From positions 1,736,001 through 1,800,000 of the forward strand of contig NZ_PYFP01000001.1 of NCBI RefSeq assembly GCF_003056055.1: a stretch of 64,000 nt of DNA, given 5' to 3'. The notes beneath the pieces were generated by a model. The model was not told the DNA's origin, searched no databases, and saw nothing but the letters and a program-made list of their open reading frames with translations. Below, piece by piece: positions 47,838 through 56,722 of the stretch. Position 1 is the stretch's first letter. Each line of letters begins with the position of its first letter. This DNA comes from Glaciimonas sp. PCH181 (GTDB taxonomy: Bacteria > Pseudomonadota > Gammaproteobacteria > Burkholderiales > Burkholderiaceae_D). The translations under genes and the position numbers were made by a program.

Positions 47838-49148
47838 CTATTTCCGTAGCAGCATTTTAGGCAGCCATCCCGCCAAATTAAGGCCGCGCAAAGGCGAACT
47901 CACTCCAGCAGGTTCAGTCAACTGATCTATCAAACCTTCAACCGCACGCACATATGCATCCCGCGGCGCAACTTCATGGAGTAACTTTCCCTCATTTGCA
48001 CTGGCAGTGAGTTTGCGCGTGCGTTCAGGCAAAACTGCGACTAACGGCAATTTGAAACGCTCTGCAATCTGGGTAGCGGCCATCCCGAAACGTTCGTCGT
48101 AACGGGTCACTATCAGCTGGCGTTTCTGGTCGCTGGGCGGCACCGGCTCTAACGCCTTGACCGCATCGGCCAGAGACACCAACGAACCAATACTCTGATC
48201 GGTAACCATCCATACATGGTCGGCCGCACCGGTCAGATTGGCGACAAATTCCTGATTCGAAAAACCGCCCAAATCGGCAATTAGTACATCGAAATACATC
48301 CGCAACCGATCCAGCAATGCCAGCGCGCCGTGATGCGATACCGTGCGCATATCACTCAAATTTAAAGGCAACGAAATCACCGTAACGTCACCTGCACTGC
48401 GCGCCAACGCGGTATGCACCAGCGTTTCATCCAATCGCCGCAGATTGCGTACCGCCTCGGCAAAATCAAAATTTCCACTCGTGCTGAGATACAGCTTGCC
48501 GTCTCCCGCTGGCAAGCCCAAATCAAGTAATCCGACCCGACTTACCCCCGCACCGGGTTTAGTTGTATTTTTAGGTTGAATCCGACGTTGAAGCAAATCC
48601 GCCAGATGCACCGCTAAGGTACTGGTTCCGACACCGGGACGCGCACCCAGCATGGTCACTAACTGACCGCGTTTTACCGGTGCAGGTATGTCCACCACCT
48701 TCTTGGTCAGCACACGTTGAATAACTTCCCGCGCATCTTCTGACGCCGCACTGATATCGATAAAGTCGCTGACCCCTGCACGCCAGGCGGCTAATGCTCC
48801 TTCGGGATATGCCATAGTACCAATGGCAACCAGCGGCAAAGCAGGGGCAGCAGCGCGTAAGGCCTGCGCGAGTTCGATGGAGCGTGCGATCACCGTCGCG
48901 CTGTCCTCCGCACGCGAAGTTGCACTGCCATCTCTTGCCCGATGACCAGAAAAATCTAATAGAACCAGCAAGGGATTGAGTTCGATAACCCGCGGCAAAA
49001 GGATCGCCAAATCGCAATGCTCTTGCCAAAGGACGCCCCATTTTCCAAGCGTATTACCCAGCCATTCTGCTTGTTCGTTATTTTCAGAACACAACACAAA
49101 ACGGCTTAATGCCGTCATTTCATTTAGGGCTGTGCTGCGTGAATTCAT
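47838..49148 (-). CDS. cpaE: MinD/ParA-like pilus localisation ATPase TadZ (CpaE)
   Basis: 436 residues: an atypical receiver-like N-terminus (LLVLLDFSG), linker, then a ParA/MinD-like ATPase with deviant Walker A GARPGVGTSTLAVHLAD in which the usual catalytic lysine is not in the canonical GKGGVGKT form. It helps place the Tad machine at the pole. ATG 49146-49148 with GGA seven bases upstream; a TTG four codons earlier is possible. Confidence 0.9.
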   Translation of the reverse strand: MNSRSTALNEMTALSRFVLCSENNEQAEWLGNTLGKWGVLWQEHCDLAILLPRVIELNPLLVLLDFSGHRARDGSATSRAEDSATVIARSIELAQALRAAAPALPLVAIGTMAYPEGALAAWRAGVSDFIDISAASEDAREVIQRVLTKKVVDIPAPVKRGQLVTMLGARPGVGTSTLAVHLADLLQRRIQPKNTTKPGAGVSRVGLLDLGLPAGDGKLYLSTSGNFDFAEAVRNLRRLDETLVHTALARSAGDVTVISLPLNLSDMRTVSHHGALALLDRLRMYFDVLIADLGGFSNQEFVANLTGAADHVWMVTDQSIGSLVSLADAVKALEPVPPSDQKRQLIVTRYDERFGMAATQIAERFKLPLVAVLPERTRKLTASANEGKLLHEVAPRDAYVRAVEGLIDQLTEPAGVSSPLRGLNLAGWLPKMLLRK

Positions 49149-49194
49149 GATGTGATCCAAAAATGTCCTAGCCTGTCCTATTCTCTTTCAATCG

Positions 49195-50523
49195 TTACTT
49201 TGAAAATCCGGGTACTTCATCGGCACCTGCAACGCCCATCAAATAGCTACCCCAGGCGTTGCCAGGTGTATTGCGGCGTTCCTGATCTTCACCGGGCAAT
49301 GGCAACGGAACATTTTTGGCAATTGGCTGGACGACGTGCGGCGTGACAATAATCACCAGTTCTTTATCGTCCTGGCTATAACTCAGATTACGGAAAAAAC
49401 TGCCTAGGATAGGAAGATCACCTAGTAATGGAATTTTTTTCACACTGGATTTAGTGGTGCGTGACACCAATCCGCCAATCACAAAACTTTCACCATCACC
49501 CAGTTCAACTGTCGTGTCCGCACGACGCGTAGAAATAGCCGGTATCGATATACCCGCTACCGCGATGGCATTGCTATAGTCAATTTCGCTGGCCTCTGGC
49601 GCGACTTTTAACGCGATCCGGCCTTTGGAAAGTATGGTTGGTGAAACAGTTAATCCAATCCCGAAAGGCTTATAAACAATCGTCGTCGTGCCAAGGCCGC
49701 CCGATTGCGGAATCGGTAATTCACCACCCGCCAGAAAACTTGCGCTTTGGCCCGATAATGCAGTCAGCGATGGTTCAGCTAGCACGCGTGCAAGTCCGTT
49801 GCCTTCAATTAACTTTAAATTGCTGCTTAGGTTATAGCTGCCGCGGTTAAAAGTGGTCAGCAAATTAAACGCTGAAGAGACGGTAGACAGGCCGCCGTTA
49901 GAAGCCAGATTGCTGCCTAACTGAAAATTGAAATTACCGCGCTTCAGACCAGCACCAAAATCAAAACCAACTTCTTTTAAAACCGACTTGCTAAACTCCA
50001 CAATCTTCACATCGATCTGGACCACACCGCTGGTGTCGATGGTCGCGATATCGACGACCTTCCCTTTGCCAACAGCATCGGCTGCTGCCGCCACACTGCC
50101 GACGTGCGCCAGCGTTGAAGACGCCTGCCCGCTGATCACGGCGGCATTCCCGCGTACCTGAATATCAGCGCCGCCTTTTCCGGCGAGGGCGGCTTGCATA
50201 TCGCCAGCGACTTTCACGCGCCAGACAATCGGAGAAGCGCCTTTTGACCATACAGTGACCGTAGTGTTACCGGCTTTTTTCCCCACCAAAATAACGCTAC
50301 CACTCTTACCGCCAGAACCACGCACCATCAGGACATCGGCGACTTCGGGATCGGCTACGGCAATTCGCTCAAGACTTCCTGCAACAGTCATACTCTGCTG
50401 TTCGCGCATTCCCAAACTAATCTCCGTGGACGCTGCTATAGGCGCAGCGATTGAAACCACGGGAACCATTATCGCGCTCAGCGCCAACGGCAAAACTGTG
50501 TCGTATATTTTCATGAGTCGCAT
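49195..50523 (-). CDS. cpaC: Outer-membrane secretin RcpA (CpaC)
   Basis: Secretin pore for the Flp pilus. Seen: signal peptide (cleaved near ...SIAAPIAA), BON/T2SS-like N domains, the repeated beta-rich secretin gate with VEFSKSVLKEVGFDFG and the secretin signature (IPLLGDLPILGSFF, about residues 370-383), ending in VVTPHVVQP. 442 residues. Confidence 0.94.
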   Translation of the reverse strand: MRLMKIYDTVLPLALSAIMVPVVSIAAPIAASTEISLGMREQQSMTVAGSLERIAVADPEVADVLMVRGSGGKSGSVILVGKKAGNTTVTVWSKGASPIVWRVKVAGDMQAALAGKGGADIQVRGNAAVISGQASSTLAHVGSVAAAADAVGKGKVVDIATIDTSGVVQIDVKIVEFSKSVLKEVGFDFGAGLKRGNFNFQLGSNLASNGGLSTVSSAFNLLTTFNRGSYNLSSNLKLIEGNGLARVLAEPSLTALSGQSASFLAGGELPIPQSGGLGTTTIVYKPFGIGLTVSPTILSKGRIALKVAPEASEIDYSNAIAVAGISIPAISTRRADTTVELGDGESFVIGGLVSRTTKSSVKKIPLLGDLPILGSFFRNLSYSQDDKELVIIVTPHVVQPIAKNVPLPLPGEDQERRNTPGNAWGSYLMGVAGADEVPGFSK

Positions 50524-50567
50524 CTATTCTGTTATTGATCTGGAGCCAACTAGCGAAGACTGGTGGG

Positions 50568-51569
50568 TCAAAAAGCCACGGATTCGCGCTGTACGCCACG
50601 AATTACCTCGACGGTATTTCTGTTGTCACCGCTGCCGGGAGACCTCAAACCTGTTGCTGGCGCTACTCGTCGTGGTGATATAACCGATGGCGATTTAGCA
50701 CCGCCGGATAATCCGGTTAACTCGACGCCTGCAAATGCCTGATTGTCTGGTGCCCCAAGTGTCGCAATCTGATCTCGCGTCAACCCGCTTTTACCGCCGA
50801 GCACTGCTGGCGGCGCTGGGAATAACGCGACATCAGGCATACTTATATCGGCTGGATTACGTAGCGCTAGCATTAACTTGCCGTTTTGGGTCGCGAGCAA
50901 TAGTCGATTCACATCCGCTACCGGCGTCGCTAACACTGCAGTGCGCGCTGGTTGTTGGGGCTGCTGACCGGCCTGATTCGCCTGGCCTGCCTGGTTCGGT
51001 TGCGCCGATGTGGTAGCTGCATTACCCTCCGCCCCACTGCTGCCACTGCTGCCTATAACAGCCGAACCATAAGAGAGCACACGCAATTTTGCCAATAGCA
51101 AACGTGACTGCGTTTTATCAAGCTCCTGACCTTGTTTCAATGTAAAAAATACGTCTACATAATCACCGGGTTGGACCCGATTGCCAGCACCGACGATTTC
51201 GTCGACCGGAACCGCAACTGCACGCTCCCCATCCGCCAACTTCAACGCCAATCCACTTGCCAGCAGAGTGTCGGTTATCGGCGTACCAGCACCAATTACA
51301 GCCATCGGTATTTTGCCAACGGTCGCATTCACCTGCGTGTAAGAACCAGCAGGATTAATAGGCAATTTCACCAATTGAACATCAGCGGCAGTAATTTCCT
51401 TGCCGGCATCCAGACTATGTAACGCAACCACCACGGGATAAGTAGCGACCTCAGTGCTAGCCGCTGCAACTGCCGCCACCGGAGGGCTGCGGCCCAACCA
51501 CCATGCGGCAAACGCAAGCACAAGCGCAGCAATTACCAATATTGATGCAATAATTTTTGTCAGATTCAT
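50568..51569 (-). CDS. cpaB: Pilus assembly protein RcpC (CpaB)
   Basis: 333 residues: a membrane anchor (about 7-25), an SAF domain (VALHSLDAGKEITAADVQLV...GRVAVPVDEIVGAGNRVQPGDYVDVFFTL), and a variable Gln/Ala-rich insertion (about 205-225). Interacts with the secretin in the periplasm. It lies 44 bases before cpaC. Confidence 0.92.
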   Translation of the reverse strand: MNLTKIIASILVIAALVLAFAAWWLGRSPPVAAVAAASTEVATYPVVVALHSLDAGKEITAADVQLVKLPINPAGSYTQVNATVGKIPMAVIGAGTPITDTLLASGLALKLADGERAVAVPVDEIVGAGNRVQPGDYVDVFFTLKQGQELDKTQSRLLLAKLRVLSYGSAVIGSSGSSGAEGNAATTSAQPNQAGQANQAGQQPQQPARTAVLATPVADVNRLLLATQNGKLMLALRNPADISMPDVALFPAPPAVLGGKSGLTRDQIATLGAPDNQAFAGVELTGLSGGAKSPSVISPRRVAPATGLRSPGSGDNRNTVEVIRGVQRESVAF

Positions 51570-51654
51570 GGGAGATGCTCGGGGTAAGGTAAAACTGCCG
51601 GATTAATGTGATGGCTAAAACGGGAATGTACTTTCAGTACCAGCGCGGCTGCTT

Positions 51655-52170
51655 TTAGTTAAGTTGTACAGTCGCCGAACTCCCTAATGTAGTTGGCACA
51701 GCAACGCTCATTAGCGAACCAAGTAATAAAGGCACTAAAGGATTGGTACTGTAGGGATAGGAAACGGTTACCTTGACACAGGCAACAGCGACTGCAGGTG
51801 CAGCGGGTATATAACAATTCGGGATAATAGAGGGAACGCAGGCCACAACCGAGCTATCTAACCAACTGACAGTCTGTTTCGCGACGTTGCACGCGGTTAC
51901 ACCACGTGGATCGGGTGTAGCAGGAATAGTGGGCACCGTGGGTACGGCAACATAACGCAATGCAGCCCGTGCACCTTCCGCAGCGGCAAGTGTTAATGAT
52001 TGTTGAACGACAAAGATTAAACAATAAGTAATAATGCCGTAAAGCAATACAAAGAATATTGGGAATACCAGCGCAAATTCAATTGCGGCGATACCGCGCT
52101 GCGTTTTTCTAGTTACTAGCTTCCTGGTATCCACTTTATTAATAGCGCCACCGGTATAGTCGTTAACCAT
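51655..52170 (-). CDS. tadE: TadE-like pseudopilin
   Basis: 171 residues with a TadE-type prepilin N-terminus: basic leader (VTRKTQRG), then IAAIEFALVFPIFFVLLYGIITY, a hydrophobic helix with the Glu of prepilin-like processing. The rest is a Cys-containing exported domain. ATG 52168-52170 has GGGAG five bases upstream. Confidence 0.9.
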   Translation of the reverse strand: MVNDYTGGAINKVDTRKLVTRKTQRGIAAIEFALVFPIFFVLLYGIITYCLIFVVQQSLTLAAAEGARAALRYVAVPTVPTIPATPDPRGVTACNVAKQTVSWLDSSVVACVPSIIPNCYIPAAPAVAVACVKVTVSYPYSTNPLVPLLLGSLMSVAVPTTLGSSATVQLN

Positions 52171-52286
52171 TCCCACTCCCTATCTCGGCACACCATTCAG
52201 TATGTCCTTACCGATCTACCTCATCTATCTCCCGACAGACGCACGACTAAAATTAAACAAACATAAAAATCTTAAGGTCGCATTCC

Positions 52287-52826
52287 TTACGTATAGCGTA
52301 CCTCCATCAATTTCAGTGTTTCAACCACGACCGCAGCGAATGCCAGATACGCAGCGTAGGGAATACCAATACGCGCGCCGCGTTTTATCAATATTTGCCG
52401 ATAAAAAGGCAAGCTATGCAATCGCATCGCGACAATTTCTAAAATTGGAGCAGCGCCGGATTTCGACACATAAAACACTAACGCATATACACCTGCGCAC
52501 ATCGAGCCTAGTAAAAATATTGGTAACAATACCGTGGGCCCAAGCAGCAAACCTAGTACAGCAAAAAATTTAACATCTCCGGCAGCCATTGCACGTAACG
52601 CATACAAAGGCAGGAAAAATATCATGCCGCCAGCAAAGCCAGTTAATCCATCTACAGGGCGTGTACCGACCACTCCATACCCCAATACTATAAAACAGCA
52701 TAGCTGCACCGCTATCGCCATAACCAACAGCTTGTTAGGTACGCGGCGAATCAAGGCGTCATAAAGAAATATTGCAACACACCAAAGAACAAACAGCGCA
52801 AATGACCAAAGACGAATATCCTGCAT
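52287..52826 (-). CDS. tadV: Prepilin peptidase TadV (CpaA)
   Basis: 179-residue integral-membrane aspartyl peptidase that cleaves Flp and TadE/F leaders. Seen: the two catalytic aspartates, Asp23 in the YDALIRRVPN segment and Asp84 in GDVKFFAVLG (GXXXK type), and six hydrophobic segments. It follows flp by 52 bases. Confidence 0.93.
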   Translation of the reverse strand: MQDIRLWSFALFVLWCVAIFLYDALIRRVPNKLLVMAIAVQLCCFIVLGYGVVGTRPVDGLTGFAGGMIFFLPLYALRAMAAGDVKFFAVLGLLLGPTVLLPIFLLGSMCAGVYALVFYVSKSGAAPILEIVAMRLHSLPFYRQILIKRGARIGIPYAAYLAFAAVVVETLKLMEVRYT

Positions 52827-52878
52827 TTTTTTCTTTGGTCAGTTACGCGTTAAAAATTGCTATCAAAAACTATTCTTG

Positions 52879-53055
52879 TTAGCTACCAACTGTTGTCAAA
52901 TGACCGGCAATCCTGGTAAAAACACTAGCTACGTTTGTTCCGAGCGATGTTACCGCCACGATAATCGCCACAGCAATCAACCCAGCAATCAGACCATATT
53001 CAATTGCAGTCACACCATCTTCATCACGAAGAAATTTCATTAGTTTCGCATTCAT
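52879..53055 (-). CDS. flp: Flp pilin (Flp/Fap family), short gene
   Basis: 58-residue major pilin, ATG 53053-53055 to TAA at 52879-52881. Leader ends in DEDG (Gly14), with mature N-terminus VTAIEYGLIAG: Glu at +5 and Tyr at +6, the Flp signature recognised by TadV. The rest is a single hydrophobic helix and a short tail (TRIAGHLTTVGS). First gene of the tad operon; three tandem repeats lie just upstream. Confidence 0.96.
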   Translation of the reverse strand: MNAKLMKFLRDEDGVTAIEYGLIAGLIAVAIIVAVTSLGTNVASVFTRIAGHLTTVGS

Positions 53056-53453
53056 TTTTCTCTCCTAAGATACAACGCACACCGTAAAAATCCGTCTATT
53101 GCCCGTAACCAACTAGAACCTTTTAATAAATTGCCCGTAAGAAACTAGACTTTTTAATAAAAATTGCCTGCAACCAACTAAAACTTTTAACTAGAGAATC
53201 GAGCAAACAGTTATGCAGATGGGCTTACAAGTTTTTCAACGTGGTATCAGGATAGCTTTAAAAAAAAATTTCCTCAACATAATATTTCCATAAAGCCATA
53301 TTCATTTTATAAACTATTTTTTTATTAGTTTTTTATATTTTTTTTATATAGAATAGCGGACGTAAAAAAATCTCCATCGGTATATGGATATACAAAAACA
53401 AGGTTAAAATACTGCTAATTTGTACTGCCACAGTCTCAAAAGCTAATGCATCG
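53056..53453. other. 398-base flp promoter region with AT-rich tract
   Basis: Lies between flp (transcribed away to the left) and the 3' end of the transporter gene. Holds the three tandem repeats and, at about 53256-53365, a very AT-rich stretch with T-runs and A-runs that could bend DNA or bind an H-NS-like silencer. No open frame of credible quality was seen. Confidence 0.6.
53098..53193. repeat. Three tandem 32-33 bp repeats upstream of flp
   Basis: Three imperfect copies: 53098-53129, 53130-53162 and 53163-53193, each beginning ATTGCC(C/T)G(T/C)AA and ending in TTTTAA. They lie 43-138 bases upstream of the flp start codon on the coding strand side, so in the promoter or leader. Copies 1 and 3 share ACCAACTA, copy 2 has AGAAACTA. 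They could be operator arrays or a length-variable element. Confidence 0.8.
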
Positions 53454-55190
53454 TCACTCCATCTGATAGGAATAGATCGCGTTCACCCGTGGCGATCTGG
53501 ATGTTGTATTAAAGGGTTTATCGGCCACCGGTTTTGCTAAAGACAAATCAAGGGTGTAATAACGTCCATCAGAAAATCGGGTACCAATTGCGATTGATCC
53601 CAAGGTATCGTGCGTTAATGAACCTGCATTTGAATAAACCCGGGAATGATCCACAAGTAAATATGGCTGTACCGTTTTTAGATAAGTTGTACTAATCGGA
53701 AATAGGCGATTGATCTCTGCTGAGATGCCCCATCCCTTATCGCCAGCCAACTCTCCCACCGGATAGGCGAGACCAAAAAGTTTGCCGCCGAACCCAATTT
53801 GTTCCGATGTCGGCAAGATATTGCTGCTTTGTTGAGCGCTAGCCGCGAACGCTATGCCGAATCCGCCCGGCAATTGATTTGATTGCGCCACTTGCAACGT
53901 CGCGCGGGTGAAACCTAAATCGACTTTACTGTTTTCACGCGAAGCACCCAGGCCGTCGATACCTTTATATAAACCGACTGCTATCTGACGGGTTTGCTGC
54001 AATTTATCCGGACTTACTTTGACGGCGGTCCAACTGGCCTCGGCACTCAATACACGGACTTGCGAACTTATTTCCACCGACATTGGGGTAGTCGGCACAG
54101 AGCGCGTAAAAGTCTGACCATTTTCTGCGGCATACACACCACCGGTCACAGTAAGGTTATGCGTACTATCAAGAATGACCGGATAACTTAAAGCCGCGCC
54201 AACACGCACGGTTTTTGTCTGATAACGGGCTTCAAATTGGTCATTCGTCAACGATTGACTCTCCGGCTGTGAACGATAGTCAGACCAGTTCACCTTCGCC
54301 AACATGCCGTTCACACCTATCGGCTGAACATAATTGATGGCATAAAATTTCTCATGCAGCGGACCGCTTGGTTGCAAGGTGCTGACCGTGACTTGCTCAC
54401 CCAGCGGCGTCAGGCCATTTGCACTAGCAGTCAATAACCCGCGAATTCCCGGCTGACGATAATCGGCACCGACACCCGCCGTTATTGGCTTACGTTTAAC
54501 CGTCAGAATCATGTCCGTGCCGCCATCTGTTGTAGTTGGTGGCGGAACATTGGCGACGATCTGCACGCCAGGCTGCAAACTCAAAATACCGGCCACGCGC
54601 TCGAAGGTTTCTTGCCGCAATGGGCGACCTTGCTTAAGCTGCTCTGCAATCGCCTTCAGGCGCTCTTCGCCATTGCCGGGATTACCCTCAACCTTCACCG
54701 TTTTGACGTAACCTTCCACCACGGTGACCACCACGACATTGCCCTCAAAACTTTGCGCTGGAATGAAGGCAAACGACAACGGATAACCGTGCTCCCGATA
54801 CATTGCTGTGACTTTATTTGCCGCTGTCAGCAACTCGGCAACCGTCGTATCGCGTTGGGCAAAAGGCGCGAATAAGGCGGCTATCTGATCGAACGGTAAA
54901 GCCGTCACCCCCGCGATCTGAAAACGCGATGGGACCAAATGACTTGCCAGGAGTTTTTCCAATGCCGGATCGACAGCTTGCGGCTGGATATTAATGGTCA
55001 TTGGCGCGCTTGGTACCGCCTCAGGTTTCGGCAACGCATCCAGCGGATTACCTTGCACCGGACTCCGATTCTGCGCACTGGCTGGTAACGCGCACAGTGC
55101 GGAAAAAATGCATAGTCCACCTACCATCACCGCACGGCGCAGAATGCCTTGTTGCCAATATTTGCGTTTGATGATGTTAGTTAGTTTCAT
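53454..55190 (-). CDS. TpsB-like outer-membrane transporter (ShlB/FhaC/HecB family)
   Basis: 578 residues: signal peptide (cut near ...LPASAQN), a Pro-rich region, a POTRA_2 domain (about 88-165, RFQIAGVTALPFDQI to VEGYVKTVKVEGN), a second POTRA, then a 16-strand-type beta-barrel with the FhaC-like hairpin regions, ending YSYQME rather than in Phe. Such transporters export one TpsA exoprotein. None with a TPS domain or large haemagglutinin-like body is adjacent; the neighbour is the repeat lipoprotein, 182 bases upstream on the same strand. The pair is probably an operon. Confidence 0.85.
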   Translation of the reverse strand: MKLTNIIKRKYWQQGILRRAVMVGGLCIFSALCALPASAQNRSPVQGNPLDALPKPEAVPSAPMTINIQPQAVDPALEKLLASHLVPSRFQIAGVTALPFDQIAALFAPFAQRDTTVAELLTAANKVTAMYREHGYPLSFAFIPAQSFEGNVVVVTVVEGYVKTVKVEGNPGNGEERLKAIAEQLKQGRPLRQETFERVAGILSLQPGVQIVANVPPPTTTDGGTDMILTVKRKPITAGVGADYRQPGIRGLLTASANGLTPLGEQVTVSTLQPSGPLHEKFYAINYVQPIGVNGMLAKVNWSDYRSQPESQSLTNDQFEARYQTKTVRVGAALSYPVILDSTHNLTVTGGVYAAENGQTFTRSVPTTPMSVEISSQVRVLSAEASWTAVKVSPDKLQQTRQIAVGLYKGIDGLGASRENSKVDLGFTRATLQVAQSNQLPGGFGIAFAASAQQSSNILPTSEQIGFGGKLFGLAYPVGELAGDKGWGISAEINRLFPISTTYLKTVQPYLLVDHSRVYSNAGSLTHDTLGSIAIGTRFSDGRYYTLDLSLAKPVADKPFNTTSRSPRVNAIYSYQME

Positions 55191-55330
55191 ACTGCTTTTG
55201 CTCTCTATCTTGATTCTTTGAACGGTAACGACGAAGGTAAATAACGCAAGACATACAGCCTGGTACTTGTTCGCCGTTGTCTATGTAAATAACCTGAAAA
55301 AATTAAATGCTTCTTTAAAACTGACCAAAA

Positions 55331-55355
55331 AAAACCTGGCTTGCACCAAGGTTTT
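55331..55355. terminator. Likely terminator between repeat lipoprotein and TpsB-like gene
   Basis: AAAACCTGG and CCAAGGTTTT form a stem with one bulge and a CTTGCA loop, with A-runs and T-runs on both sides, 17 bases after the lipoprotein stop. If it works, it would attenuate transcription into the transporter gene rather than separate the pair. Confidence 0.55.
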
Positions 55356-55372
55356 TTCCGGAGAAAACAGAA

Positions 55373-56722
55373 TTATTTCGCTGCCACGCCACCAAGTAAC
55401 GCAGTCACCAGCCCGGTGACAGGTGCCAAAGGACCTGCCCCCGCACCAGTTGCACCACCAAGGCCGCTAGTCAAGCCACCAACCAGACCGGTCACAGGTG
55501 CCAGAGGACCAGCACCTGCGCCATTAGCCGCGCCGCCCAAGCCACCCGTCAGACCACTAAGCAGACCAGTCACGGGTGCCAAAGGACCAGCGCCTGTGCC
55601 ATTAGCCGCGCCGCCCAAGCCACCGGTCAGACTACTAAGTAACCCAGTCACCGGTGCCAAAGGACCCGCTCCTGTGCCGCCGGCCGCACCGCCCAAGCCG
55701 CCTGTCAAGCCACCCAGCAAACCGGTTACTGGTGCCAGAGGACCAGTACCAGCACCACCCGCTGCACCACCGATGCCACCGATCAAGCCAAGCAACACAT
55801 TATTCACCGGTTGCAACAAGCCGCCGGTTTGATTACCCAATAAAGGTTGTGTACTGTTGGTCAGACTGTTATTACCAAGCGCAACGACGGTATTACCGAC
55901 TGTCGATACGACGCCACCCAAACTACCTGCCACCGGCACGTTAGAACCTGTCAACGTATTCCCCAACGCCACTACGGTGCCACCAACCACACCCAGCAAA
56001 GCATTTACCGGTTGATTCAAGCCAGTTGTATTACCGATCGTTTGTGTCAGCGTATTGACCGTACTAGTCAACGGCACGATAGCAGTACTTAATGTCTGCG
56101 TTACCTGTTGTACCGGACCGGTCGTCAAGCCAGTTGTCAACGTGCTTCCCAGTTGATTCACCACACCGCCAACCGTGTTGACTACACCACCAAGCGGGGT
56201 TGTCAACGGCGCTAATGCAGCCAGTTGACCAGTGCCCAAACCTGTCACCAATTGGCCTGCGCTTTGTACCGTGTCACCAACTTTGCCGACGACACCGCCA
56301 ACGCTGCCGACCGTTGTGCCGATCGGATTTTGAGAAGTCCCGATCTGACCCAGGCCGCCCGTCACGCCCGCGCCCAACGTTGTCAGAATGCCGCCGGCGT
56401 TAGTCACAACACCGTTCAAGCCGGTTTTTGCATCTGTCGGCAATGGCAACTGACTAGTCAACGTAGTACCAATCCCCTGCACCGCAGTGCCGACGCTCGT
56501 CACGACCGAACCAGTATTCGATACCAAGTTAGATGTTGGTACGCTGCCGCCTGTACCGCCACCCGGTGTACCAGTACCAGGATCGCCAGTGCCGGGATTG
56601 CCGCTACCTGGTCCACCACCGCCAACACTGCTCAAGGTGCCACTGCTACCAGCACAACCTGCTAACAATCCGGTGAGTAATATTGATGCCGCAACTAAAC
56701 CTATTTTTTTTGATGATTTCAT
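55373..56722 (-). CDS. Glycine-rich repeat lipoprotein, candidate partner of the TpsB-like transporter
   Basis: 449 residues: basic start, signal segment and lipobox LAGC, a Gly/Pro/Thr-rich region (GTGDPGTGTPGGG), a long Val/Thr/Gly/Asn-rich body with many GGVV and NTVxxLG elements, then five copies of a 25-26 residue unit containing GPLAPVTGL (DNA 55386-55770, period 78, last 75). ATG 56720-56722 has GGGAG upstream; the longer frame to 56788 is not supported. Proteins of this style are annotated as collagen-like. Function unknown; surface-exposed polymer or adhesin is plausible. Confidence 0.75.
   Translation of the reverse strand: MKSSKKIGLVAASILLTGLLAGCAGSSGTLSSVGGGGPGSGNPGTGDPGTGTPGGGTGGSVPTSNLVSNTGSVVTSVGTAVQGIGTTLTSQLPLPTDAKTGLNGVVTNAGGILTTLGAGVTGGLGQIGTSQNPIGTTVGSVGGVVGKVGDTVQSAGQLVTGLGTGQLAALAPLTTPLGGVVNTVGGVVNQLGSTLTTGLTTGPVQQVTQTLSTAIVPLTSTVNTLTQTIGNTTGLNQPVNALLGVVGGTVVALGNTLTGSNVPVAGSLGGVVSTVGNTVVALGNNSLTNSTQPLLGNQTGGLLQPVNNVLLGLIGGIGGAAGGAGTGPLAPVTGLLGGLTGGLGGAAGGTGAGPLAPVTGLLSSLTGGLGGAANGTGAGPLAPVTGLLSGLTGGLGGAANGAGAGPLAPVTGLVGGLTSGLGGATGAGAGPLAPVTGLVTALLGGVAAK
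55386..55770 (-). repeat. Five tandem 75-78 bp coding repeats
   Basis: The motif gtcac(a/g/c)ggtgcca occurs at 55416, 55491, 55569, 55647 and 55725; spacing 75, 78, 78, 78. Each encodes the unit GPLAPVTGL with a Gly-Ala-Gly linker. Near-identity at the DNA level suggests recent duplication and potential copy-number change in steps of 26 residues without frameshift. Confidence 0.85.

Noticed and set aside
52202..52573. 123-codon plus-strand frame over the prepilin peptidase gene
   Set aside because: Antisense to tadV, which has both catalytic aspartates and correct context.
53098..53193. CRISPR-like array
   Set aside because: Copies are directly adjacent with no unique spacers, are imperfect, and no cas genes are in the window, so these are tandem repeats.
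53397..53453. Sigma-54 -24/-12 promoter near the TpsB-like gene end
   Set aside because: The GG and GC elements are 12 bases apart instead of 10, and the site is about 350 bases from flp.
55341..55832. 163-codon plus-strand open frame rich in Pro, Ala and Lys
   Set aside because: It is the antisense of the repeat region of the lipoprotein gene; repetitive sequence without stops gives long false frames on the other strand.
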